This document shows, piece after piece, positions 55,336-64,000 of a stretch of DNA of 64,000 nt. The stretch lies in NCBI RefSeq assembly GCF_009763255.1, contig NZ_WSJB01000003.1, forward strand, positions 27,875-91,874, in the 5' to 3' direction. The translations under genes were made by a program, and so were the position numbers. The notes beneath the pieces are model-generated. The model was not told the origin of the DNA, did no database searches, and saw only the letters and a list, made by a program, of their open reading frames with translations. The DNA is from Bordetella sp. 02P26C-1. GTDB taxonomy: Bacteria; Pseudomonadota; Gammaproteobacteria; Burkholderiales; Burkholderiaceae_B. Positions within the stretch are counted from its first letter, which is position 1, and the number at the start of each line of letters is the position of its first letter.

Positions 55336-56037
55336 GTGTTAATAGAATATTTGAAGCTGGTGGGCCTGGGGCTGTTCACGCTCTTGCCGCTGGCTAACCC
55401 GCTCACAAGCGTGACGCTGTTGCTGGCACTCGGCCGGGACTTTACTCACGAAGAGCGCAACCGCCAGGTCGATCGATCCACGCTTTATGTGTTGGCCATC
55501 ATTCTGGTGTGCTTCTACGCGGGCCACGCCATCATCTCCGGCTTTGGCATTTCGATACCGGGGCTGCGCATCGCGGGCGGGTTGATCGTGGCCTATATCG
55601 GGTTTGGCATGCTCTTTCCCGCCAGCACCCAAAGCGAAACGGATGCACAAATCAATATGGCCCCGGAGACGACCGTGCACCTGGACACGTCTCACGGCCG
55701 GCATCGCCCGCCTCCGCGCGACATTTCGTTCATCCCGCTGGCTTTGCCAGGCACTGCCGGGCCGGGAACGATTGCGTTGATTATCAGCAATGCATCGGCG
55801 ATGCACAGTGGAGGCGCATTGCACCTTTGGCAGCACTTGGCGGTCATAACGGTCGCCGTGCTGATCGCGGGAATTTTCTGGATATGTATGCGCAGCGCCG
55901 AGCAAGTGACGCGCTTTCTCGGTCAATCGGGCATCGATGCCGTTTCGCGCATCATGGGTTTTCTGTTGATCTGCATGGGCGTGCAAATCATCATCAACGG
56001 CATTTTCGAGCTAATGGGCCGACCCGTACCGGCCTGA
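55336..56037 (+). CDS. MarC-family membrane protein (GTG start)
   Basis: The protein has 233 residues and about six helices. MarC/UPF0056 features are LVGLGLFTLLPLANPLTSV, SGFGISIPGLRIAGGLIVAYI, the FIPLALPGTAGPGTIALIIS block and VSRIMGFLLICMGVQIIING. The start is set at GTG 55336 because GGAG lies 9 bases upstream and the protein then reads MLIEYLKLVGLG. Function of the family is unclear; the name does not imply multidrug resistance. Confidence 0.85.
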   Translation: MLIEYLKLVGLGLFTLLPLANPLTSVTLLLALGRDFTHEERNRQVDRSTLYVLAIILVCFYAGHAIISGFGISIPGLRIAGGLIVAYIGFGMLFPASTQSETDAQINMAPETTVHLDTSHGRHRPPPRDISFIPLALPGTAGPGTIALIISNASAMHSGGALHLWQHLAVITVAVLIAGIFWICMRSAEQVTRFLGQSGIDAVSRIMGFLLICMGVQIIINGIFELMGRPVPA

Positions 56038-56041
56038 TCCA

Positions 56042-56239
56042 TCACAAGGCGGGCGGTTCGATCCAGAAAAACCGTTCGCCCTGCGCGAGCATGTCGGCGA
56101 CGCCTTCAGCCTCCAGGCGAAAATCCGTGCCCATCAAGGACGCACCACCATTTTCATGGATGTGGATCACGGCAGGGGGATCACCCTGCATGGTGTACCA
56201 ATAGTAGCCGGGCTTGAGGTCATGCGATTTCGGTTCCAT
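56042..56239 (-). CDS. Small orphan protein (65 aa)
   Basis: Not recognised. Compact soluble sequence (MEPKSHDLKPGYYWYTMQGD, PPAVIHIHENGGASLMGTDF) with no signal peptide. The length, even codon use and well-formed strands suggest a real gene, but the ribosome site is weak. It is convergent with marC (4 bases between stops). Confidence 0.55.
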   Translation of the reverse strand: MEPKSHDLKPGYYWYTMQGDPPAVIHIHENGGASLMGTDFRLEAEGVADMLAQGERFFWIEPPAL

Positions 56240-56520
56240 GTGGCTCAGTATATCCAGAAGGTTGGTGTAAGAATGTAACTGGAGCGTTGCAACGCTGACA
56301 ACGGCATGAAATTTCAGTCGATTACAGCGGGGCGCCTCGCCCTGGGAAAGATGACACGGCCCCGATTCTTGCGTTGCAGCAAAAACGCCGGATGAGGGCC
56401 GACCCCTGTAGCGGTTTGTCGCGTTTTGACCGGGGAGGGAGACGATTTAGGGGTGAAAAAGTCCGACAATGGCCCCATTCGTTCACTATGGCTGCCTTCG
56501 GGCGGCAAGGTAGGATCCAA

Positions 56521-56838
56521 ATGAAAAAGTGGTTCATCGCGAGCCTCAGCGTTGCCGGGTTGATGATGTCCAGTGCGGCCATGGCCCGTGTGGATATTGG
56601 GGTGTCGATCGGTGTGCCGGGTGTAATCTACCCAGCGCCGGTCTATGTCGCGCCGCAGCCCGTCTACGCCCCTCCGCCGGCGGTGGTCTACGCCCCGCCT
56701 CCCGTCTACCGGGCTCCGCACTACGTGCGCCCCGCCCCTGTGTATTACTACGGCAATCGTCATCACCCTGGAAAGGGACCGAAGCATCATCATCATCCCC
56801 ACAAACACCATGGGCCTAAACACGGTCACCGACATTAA
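56521..56838 (+). CDS. Small exported Pro/Tyr/His-rich protein (105 aa)
   Basis: Signal peptide MKKWFIASLSVAGLMMSSAA, cleaved near AMA. The mature part starts VDIGVSIGVPGVIYPAPVYV, then proline-tyrosine repeats (APQPVYAPPPAVVYAPPPVY), and ends in a His-rich tail of about 28 residues (HHPGKGPKHHHHPHKHH). Tails of this kind bind metal ions such as Ni, Zn or Cu in other proteins; no family was assigned. AGGA lies before ATG 56521. A terminator follows. Confidence 0.75.
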   Translation: MKKWFIASLSVAGLMMSSAAMARVDIGVSIGVPGVIYPAPVYVAPQPVYAPPPAVVYAPPPVYRAPHYVRPAPVYYYGNRHHPGKGPKHHHHPHKHHGPKHGHRH

Positions 56839-56853
56839 TTCCTGACGCGGGCG

Positions 56854-56887
56854 AAAAAAGGGCGGCGCATTTCTTGCGCCGCCCTTT
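56854..56887. terminator. Rho-independent terminator after the His-rich protein gene
   Basis: Perfect 13-bp stem (AAAGGGCGGCGCA / TGCGCCGCCCTTT, loop TTTCT). It is bidirectional by symmetry, with A/T runs on both sides, and also near the end of the small minus-strand gene at 57015. Confidence 0.9.
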
Positions 56888-57014
56888 GCACTGAGTGCAC
56901 TACTACCAGTGCCTTGCGCTGATAGTCGTCCCTGTCGCTCCTCACCCCACGATTTTCACGGGGGTTGGCGGCGTGGGCATACGGCGGGGCGTGCTGGGTG
57001 CACGCCACCAGCCA

Positions 57015-57263
57015 TTATGCGGACGGGTGCGCGAATTCAGGTTCACCATTGAATCGTACTCCGTTAATACCCTCGAACACTTGCATGCGATGTTGCTCGG
57101 CTTCGGTCAGACTGGGCAGCGGCTGCTGGCCGGGAATCGTCCAACTTTTCTCCGGTGCATTCGCACCGAGGCGACGCGTCCAGATGCGCACTTTGAAGCC
57201 TTGGCCGTCCTCCTCGACCACGTCGCAACGCACCCTAAAATCACCGATCATCTTCGAATTCAT
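57015..57263 (-). CDS. Small orphan protein (82 aa)
   Basis: Not recognised. Soluble, beta-rich at the N terminus (MNSKMIGDFRVRCDVVEEDG, FKVRIWTRRLG), then a stretch of Pro/Gln/Glu (IPGQQPLPSLTEAEQHR). ATG 57263 has a GGGGG ribosome site 9 bases upstream, chosen over an earlier in-frame start. The pattern of charged residues and codon use supports a real gene. It stands alone upstream of the HPP-CBS gene on the same strand's other side. Confidence 0.6.
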   Translation of the reverse strand: MNSKMIGDFRVRCDVVEEDGQGFKVRIWTRRLGANAPEKSWTIPGQQPLPSLTEAEQHRMQVFEGINGVRFNGEPEFAHPSA

Positions 57264-57437
57264 TTTTTGTACCCCCAAGCTTGGTGACAACAACTCCGGT
57301 AAACGGATGCGCGTATTGTGCCTTAAAGATGCGGCCCTAATTTACGTGCGTACATTTACTGACATCAAAAACCGGATCGTTGCCAACAGGTTACGGTATG
57401 AATAAGTCGGAAATATGACAGTCACCGATAAATCGAA

Positions 57438-58637
57438 CTACACCTTATCGGCTCGTGTAGCGACATCAGAGTTAGCAACTGCCGTGCCTGAGGCAGGACC
57501 GGTGGGGGTATTAAGGGGATCCAGGTAGCTGACGTGCACTAATTGCGCCACTGACAGCATGCCGACCAGCCGGCCAGCGCTATCGACCACGGGCACACCC
57601 TCAGTCGGGGATTTGAGGATTCGGGTGGCGGCCGCCGATATCAAGGTATCGGGGCTAACGGGGACGACGCCTGCCGCCAACATACCCCGCAATGGCGAAC
57701 GATAGCCGCCCGGCCCCGGCCACAGAGGCCACGCGCGACCGGTAGTCGAGCGTCGGCGCAGTAATTCGAGCTGTGTCACCATGCCCAGGTAACGACCGCC
57801 CTCGCCCACCACCGGCAGGGCAGACACATTTAGACGTTTCAGGAGTTTCCACGCCTGGCGCACGCTGGTGTCGGGGACCAAGGTCGCGACGGGCGCCACC
57901 ATCACTTCGCCACAGCGCAACGTGCGCGTGCGCCGTTGTTGGGCGCGTTCTAGCGCCTGTCGCGCTACCTCGTAAATATCACCGGATTCCATGGCCAGCA
58001 ATTCGCCGCGCTCTTGGAGAATCTCATCGATGTCATGCCGCAGCAATCCTGCCCATTCCTCCTTTTCCGGAAGCTCGGGCTCGTCCTTACGGAACAGCGC
58101 ATAGGGATAGTTGCCGCGCGTAGCGGCATGGTAGAGCAGTGCGCAGGCCAACATCAGGCACGAATTCAGCAGCACCGGGTTGAGCACGAATGCATAGCCC
58201 GCGTCATGCACCGAGGCATCGCCCAACACCGCGGTCAGCGCGATCGCGCCGGATGGCGGGTGCACGCAACGCAGCATGAACATCAAGCCAATCGCCAGCG
58301 TCACGGCCACACAAGTGGCCAGCATCGGATCAGGCAGCCATTTGGCGACGGTCACCCCCACAAGCGCGGCGATGACATTACCCGCCAACAGGGGCCAGGG
58401 TTGTGCCAAGGGGCTGGACGGTACGGCGAACAGCAATACAGCGGAGGCGCCGATGGGCGCTAGCAGAAGCGGAGTATTGTGCTCGGGCTCGCTCACAGCC
58501 GTCGATAGCACGCCCGTCACCAGAAGCCCGATCAGAATGCCCACGCAGGCGCGCAGGCGTTCCTTGGCCGGCACATGCAGTGGTTGCGGCCAGAAACGCA
58601 TTAACCAGGAGGAAAGTGACGATCGCGATGCGGCCAT
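57438..58637 (-). CDS. HPP-family membrane protein with two CBS domains
   Basis: The protein has 399 residues. The N-terminal HPP domain (about 25-175) has APIGASAVLLFAVPSSPLAQ, PWPLLAGNVIAALVGVTVAK and the namesake HPPSGAIALTAVLGD motif, in four to five helices. CBS pair in the C-terminal half (VAPVATLVPDTSVRQAWKLL and RYLGMVTQLELLRR; then SPDTLISAAATRILKSPTEG and GRLVGMLSVAQLVHVS). HPP proteins have been linked to nitrite transport, and CBS domains sense adenylate ligands. No partner genes nearby. Confidence 0.85.
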   Translation of the reverse strand: MAASRSSLSSWLMRFWPQPLHVPAKERLRACVGILIGLLVTGVLSTAVSEPEHNTPLLLAPIGASAVLLFAVPSSPLAQPWPLLAGNVIAALVGVTVAKWLPDPMLATCVAVTLAIGLMFMLRCVHPPSGAIALTAVLGDASVHDAGYAFVLNPVLLNSCLMLACALLYHAATRGNYPYALFRKDEPELPEKEEWAGLLRHDIDEILQERGELLAMESGDIYEVARQALERAQQRRTRTLRCGEVMVAPVATLVPDTSVRQAWKLLKRLNVSALPVVGEGGRYLGMVTQLELLRRRSTTGRAWPLWPGPGGYRSPLRGMLAAGVVPVSPDTLISAAATRILKSPTEGVPVVDSAGRLVGMLSVAQLVHVSYLDPLNTPTGPASGTAVANSDVATRADKV

Positions 58638-58797
58638 AGGAGCTTATGCGTAACAGACGCAGCATCCCGCGCGCGAAGGCGGCACAAAGGGGCACCGCTG
58701 CAGCTGCCCGGAACCATGAACAACGACCGACCGGCGCTGCAACACCGGCGATCTGGGATCAGGCGCGGCCGTCGCGTGACGGCGCGCGCCCAGGACT

Positions 58798-60252
<1,455 letters not shown>

Positions 60253-60260
60253 TTAGCCTT

Positions 60261-61598
60261 TTATTTCTGACGGGCTTCTTCGTCGAGCTTGCGCAGAAAA
60301 GCCAGCTTTTCTGCAATCTTCATTTCCAGACCGCGCGGCACGGGGCGATACCAGCGTGGCGCGCGGATGCCTTCGGGGAAATAATTTTCCCCTGCGGCGT
60401 ATCCATGCGGCTCGTCATGGGCATAGCGATAGGCGTGACCGTGGCCGAGCTCTTTCATGAGCTTGGTCGGCGCATTGCGCAGATGAATGGGGACTTCGCG
60501 GCTCTTGTCCTGTTTCACAAAGGCGCGCGCCTGGTTATAGGCGTTGTAGCCGGCGTTGCTCTTGGCGGCGACGGCGAGATAAATGACCGCCTGCCCTAAC
60601 GCCAGTTCGCCCTCGGGGCTGCCCAGACGCTCGTACGTGGCGGCGGCATCGTTGGCGATTTGCATGGCGCGCGGGTCGGCCAGACCAATGTCTTCCCAGG
60701 CCATGCGCACGATCCGGCGCGACAGATAACGCGCATCGACACCGCCATCGAGCATGCGCGAAAGCCAATAAAGCGCCGCGTCCGGGTCAGAACCGCGCAC
60801 CGATTTATGCAAGGCGCTGATCTGGTCGTAGAACGCATCGCCGCCCTTGTCGAAACGCCGCAGATTCTGCGAAAGCGAAATCTCCAGCCACTGCGCGTCG
60901 ATTTCCTGACGGCCCGCGGCCTGCGCCGACTCGGCCACCACTTCGACGGCGCTGATCAGACGACGCGCATCGCCATCGGCCCATGCCGCCAACTGTTCGC
61001 GCGCATCGGGGTGAATGCGCATATGGGCCGACTCCGGCTGCCCATCGTTCAACGCGTTGATCGCCCGGTCGATGAGCTGCTGCAGTTCCTCGGCATTGAG
61101 CGACTGCAGTACGTACACGCGCGCTCGCGACAGCAATGCGGAATTCACTTCGAACGAAGGGTTCTCGGTCGTGGCGCCGATAAACGTGAACAGGCCACTT
61201 TCCACGTAGGGCAAGAACGCGTCCTGCTGCGCCTTGTTAAACCGGTGCACCTCGTCGACAAAGAGAATCGTGCGTCGGCCCTGCCCCTGTGCGATCTGCG
61301 CGGTCACCACGGCATCGCGGATATCTTTCACGCCACCCAGCACAGCGGAGATCGCAATGAACTGGGCGTCGAAGCCATCGGCCATCAAGCGCGCAAGCGT
61401 GGTCTTGCCCACGCCAGGTGGCCCCCAGAAAATCATCGAATGCGGACGGCCGGACTCGAATGCGACACGCAGGGGTTTGTCCGGGCCCAGCAGATGCGTC
61501 TGCCCCACCACATCGCCAAGCGTACGCGGACGCAGCCTCTCGGCTAACGGCACATAAGGCCGGTGCGCGGGATCGTCAGCAAACAGGTCGTCGCTCAT
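60261..61598 (-). CDS. rarA: Replication-associated recombination protein RarA
   Basis: AAA+ ATPase of 445 residues (MgsA/WRNIP1 family) acting at stalled forks. Sequence features are VGQTHLLGPDKPLR, Walker A WGPPGVGKTTLARL, Walker B ILFVDEVHRFNKAQQDAFLP, sensor FIGATTENPSFEVN, and the C-terminal tetramerisation domain (HKSVRGSDPDAALYWLSRML, YGRIA-like ARAFVKQDKSREVPIHLRNA). It lies 47 bases after lolA. Confidence 0.96.
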   Translation of the reverse strand: MSDDLFADDPAHRPYVPLAERLRPRTLGDVVGQTHLLGPDKPLRVAFESGRPHSMIFWGPPGVGKTTLARLMADGFDAQFIAISAVLGGVKDIRDAVVTAQIAQGQGRRTILFVDEVHRFNKAQQDAFLPYVESGLFTFIGATTENPSFEVNSALLSRARVYVLQSLNAEELQQLIDRAINALNDGQPESAHMRIHPDAREQLAAWADGDARRLISAVEVVAESAQAAGRQEIDAQWLEISLSQNLRRFDKGGDAFYDQISALHKSVRGSDPDAALYWLSRMLDGGVDARYLSRRIVRMAWEDIGLADPRAMQIANDAAATYERLGSPEGELALGQAVIYLAVAAKSNAGYNAYNQARAFVKQDKSREVPIHLRNAPTKLMKELGHGHAYRYAHDEPHGYAAGENYFPEGIRAPRWYRPVPRGLEMKIAEKLAFLRKLDEEARQK

Positions 61599-61645
61599 GA
61601 CGGCATCAGGTCGGCGAGGAATAACGGATCACGGGCTGAACCGTT

Positions 61646-62284
61646 TTACATATTGACCACGTCCACACCCGAAGGCGGGGTGAAGCTGAACTCGGTCGCC
61701 GGCAGTGGCGGATTGGCCTGGATGTCGGATAGCTCGACGCGCGTGGTCTGTCCGAACGAATCGAGCAGTTCGACGCGGGCGGGCAGATTATTGCGCAGGC
61801 CAATATCGACTTGGGCAAAGCCCGCGTCGGCGCTGCGCGGCTTCGCGCGCAGCCATTCGAGCCCGTCACGAGCAGGCAGTGGCGACACATTGAAGGCTTG
61901 CTCAAGGTCGCCCGAGCCAAACAGAATCGCCGCGGGCGACGCGCCTATGGCCTGATCCACCTGGCGCACCGTGACCTGCGCGAGATCGGGATCGTACTGA
62001 AACAGTCGCTGCCCATCAGACACCACGAGTTGTTCGTACGGTTGATTGACCGCCCACTTGAATTTCCCGGGACGCTGGAACGCGAAGTCGCCACGTTGCG
62101 CCCTTTGCGTGGCGCCCTGCGCGCCCGTGGTGGACTGGGTGAACTTGCCCGTCGCGCTATTCACATTCGCGACAAAGGCCTTGAGCTGAGTTTGCGCATC
62201 GGCCGCCATCACGGCCATGGGGCTCATCGCGAGCAGCGCGGCCGTCGCAACGCCGACGGCCCAAGTACGGCAGGCAACTGACAT
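61646..62284 (-). CDS. lolA: Outer-membrane lipoprotein carrier protein LolA
   Basis: Periplasmic chaperone moving lipoproteins from LolCDE to LolB. The protein has 212 residues: a signal peptide ([20 protein letters not shown]), then [36 protein letters not shown] (the FxxxRPGxFxW family signature) and [21 protein letters not shown] at the end (recalled pattern LxxSxxxxNPPLPxxxFxFxPPxGVDVV). Its ATG overlaps the ftsK stop by one base (TGATG), with GAGGA upstream. The longer in-frame reading lies within ftsK and is rejected. Confidence 0.96.
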   Translation of the reverse strand: MSVACRTWAVGVATAALLAMSPMAVMAADAQTQLKAFVANVNSATGKFTQSTTGAQGATQRAQRGDFAFQRPGKFKWAVNQPYEQLVVSDGQRLFQYDPDLAQVTVRQVDQAIGASPAAILFGSGDLEQAFNVSPLPARDGLEWLRAKPRSADAGFAQVDIGLRNNLPARVELLDSFGQTTRVELSDIQANPPLPATEFSFTPPSGVDVVNM

Positions 62285-64000
62285 CAGGCTTCCTCTTTCG
62301 CCGGCACCAGGATTTCCCGGTTGCCGTTTGATTGCATTGCCGACACCATACCCGATTGCTCCATCTGCTCGAGTAACCGTGCCGCACGGTTGTAACCAAT
62401 TCGCAGATGACGCTGCACCAGCGAGATCGACGCACGGCGATGCTTGAGCACGACTTCGCAAGCCTGGTCGTACATCGGGTCGGTTTCCGCGTCGGTCATG
62501 CCCGTCACGCTGCCCACGCCATCGCCCGTCTCGCCTTCGATCGCGCCTTCGAGCAGGCCTTCGATGTAGTTGGGCTCGCCTTGGGTTTTCAAATGCTCGA
62601 CCACGCGGTGAACTTCATCATCGTGCACGAACGCGCCGTGGACCCGGACGGGCAGCCCGGAGCCAGGCGGCATATACAGCATATCGCCCTGCCCCAGCAG
62701 CGTCTCCGCGCCCATTTGATCCAGAATCGTGCGCGAGTCGATTTTCGACGACACCTGGAACGCGATACGGGTGGGGATGTTGGCCTTGATCAGGCCGGTG
62801 ATCACATCGACGCTGGGACGCTGCGTGGCCAGAATCAAATGGATGCCCGCCGCGCGCGCTTTCTGCGCCAAGCGCGCGATCAGTTCTTCTATCTTCTTGC
62901 CCACCACCATCATCAGGTCGGCCAGCTCATCGATCACCACCACGATGGTCGGCAAGGGCGACAGCGGCTCGGGCTGATCGGGGGTCAACGAGAACGGATT
63001 GGGAATCGGCGCTTCACGCTTGATGGCATCGCGGATCTTGGCGTTATAGCCGGCCAGGTTACGCACGCCCATTTTGCTCATCAGGCGATAGCGCTTTTCC
63101 ATCTCGCCGACACACCAATTCAAGGCGTTGGCGGCGTGGCGCATATCGGTGACGACGGGCGCGAGCAGATGCGGAATGCCTTCATAGACACTCATTTCCA
63201 GCATCTTTGGATCGATCAGGATCAAACGCGTATCGGCCGGGCCCGCCTTGTAGAGCAGGGACAGGATCATGGCGTTGATCCCCACCGATTTACCCGAGCC
63301 GGTGGTACCGGCAACCAGCAAGTGCGGCATCTTGGCGAGATCGGCCACGACAGGGTTGCCCGCGATGTCCTTGCCAAGCGCCATCGTGACGACAGAGTTG
63401 CTGGCGTGGTAGGTCTGCGACCCGAGAATTTCAGACAGCTTCACCATCTGCCGACGCGGATTTGGTAGCTCCAGGCCCATCAGGTTCTTACCGGGGATGG
63501 TTTCTACCACGCGAATACTGACCAGACTCAGCGCGCGCGCGAGATCCTTGGCCAGATTCACGATCTGGCTGCCTTTGACACCGGTCGCGGGTTCGATCTC
63601 GTACCGGGTGATGACGGGCCCCGCTTGCGCGGCGACAACGGTGACATTCACGCCGAAATCGGCCAGTTTCTTTTCGATGAGCCGTGAGGTGAACTCGATG
63701 GTCTCGGCCGATACGGTTTCCTGACTCTGCGCGGGTGCATCCAGCAAACCGATCGCGGGCAGATCGCCGTCACCAGCTGGCGGCGAGAACAGCGTCTGCT
63801 GCTTTTCTTTTTCGACACGGACCGAGCGCGGCACCACGGTGATGGCGGGCTCGATGCGCACCGGCTGCTCGTGCGTGAGTTTCTCGTGTTTGGCTTCAAC
63901 TTTTTCGGTGCGCACAGCCTTGGCGACCTCGCCTACCTTGCGGTCCTGGCGCGCGCTGTAAGTATCGCGAATACGACGGCCCACCCCCTCGACCCAGATG
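62284..64000 (-). CDS. ftsK: DNA translocase FtsK, C-terminal 572 residues (partial, runs off right edge)
   Basis: Septum-bound motor that moves and resolves chromosomes through XerCD. The visible part has the end of the linker, the alpha/beta motor domain with Walker [19 protein letters not shown], Walker [16 protein letters not shown] and [20 protein letters not shown]. The C-terminal gamma domain ([40 protein letters not shown]) reads KOPS sequences. The N-terminal membrane helices are outside the window. The frame is open to base 64000. First visible gene of ftsK-lolA-rarA-serS. Confidence 0.96.
   Translation of the reverse strand, partial: IWVEGVGRRIRDTYSARQDRKVGEVAKAVRTEKVEAKHEKLTHEQPVRIEPAITVVPRSVRVEKEKQQTLFSPPAGDGDLPAIGLLDAPAQSQETVSAETIEFTSRLIEKKLADFGVNVTVVAAQAGPVITRYEIEPATGVKGSQIVNLAKDLARALSLVSIRVVETIPGKNLMGLELPNPRRQMVKLSEILGSQTYHASNSVVTMALGKDIAGNPVVADLAKMPHLLVAGTTGSGKSVGINAMILSLLYKAGPADTRLILIDPKMLEMSVYEGIPHLLAPVVTDMRHAANALNWCVGEMEKRYRLMSKMGVRNLAGYNAKIRDAIKREAPIPNPFSLTPDQPEPLSPLPTIVVVIDELADLMMVVGKKIEELIARLAQKARAAGIHLILATQRPSVDVITGLIKANIPTRIAFQVSSKIDSRTILDQMGAETLLGQGDMLYMPPGSGLPVRVHGAFVHDDEVHRVVEHLKTQGEPNYIEGLLEGAIEGETGDGVGSVTGMTDAETDPMYDQACEVVLKHRRASISLVQRHLRIGYNRAARLLEQMEQSGMVSAMQSNGNREILVPAKEEA

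Overview
The window is a densely coded, GC-rich bacterial chromosome segment. Gene content and order point to a betaproteobacterium of the Burkholderiales, most likely Alcaligenaceae (Bordetella/Achromobacter-like). The main markers are ftsK-lolA-rarA-serS, ilvI-ilvH-ilvC-pssA, rpsO-pnp, quinone oxidoreductase-tpiA-secG-tRNA-Leu, and a Bug-type solute-binding protein. The family assignment is inferred from gene content recalled from memory; no database search was run.

Layout. (1) 1-16 kb is a mixed stress/transport region. It holds the 5' part of glutamate decarboxylase behind an HdeA-like acid chaperone, a DUF3455 protein, a second-type groES-groEL operon with a clear heat-shock promoter, modABC for molybdate uptake, a free-standing Hint-domain protein, a GMC oxidoreductase, and a katE catalase (apparently frameshifted) followed by a hemerythrin. 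(2) 14.3-19.8 kb is a small metabolic cluster (EamA exporter, RutE-like reductase, D-aminoacylase-type amidohydrolase, Bug binding protein). It is divergent from a LysR regulator, with a perfect dyad between them. (3) 19.9-23.7 kb is core: tRNA-Leu(GAG), secG, tpiA, quinone oxidoreductase, tRNA-Ser(TGA), tRNA-Leu(TAA), DedA. (4) 23.9-34.5 kb is an accessory islet. It contains vgrG followed by three tandem related unknown proteins, a DUF2169-pentapeptide fusion, a second pentapeptide protein and two small membrane proteins, all tightly packed on the minus strand. A plus-strand candidate effector gene sits at its far end. (5) 34.7-50 kb is mostly housekeeping: ilvA, pnp-rpsO, pssA, ilvC-ilvH-ilvI, an FUSC membrane protein, an MFS carrier, yaaA. 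(6) 50-64 kb carries 3-hydroxybutyrate dehydrogenase, tRNA-Ser(CGA), an orphan DUF1120 protein, MarR, a two-component system, MarC, small secreted/orphan genes, an HPP-CBS membrane protein, and serS-rarA-lolA-ftsK, with ftsK running off the right edge.

How they work together. The vgrG islet looks like a type VI secretion spike-and-cargo module without the structural apparatus, which must be elsewhere. The VgrG spike, the DUF2169 adaptor and the three-protein family are the best candidates for an undescribed system. hdeA-gadB, katE-hemerythrin, yaaA and groESL2 together suggest exposure to acid, peroxide and heat. ilvA with ilvIHC covers the early steps of isoleucine/valine synthesis.
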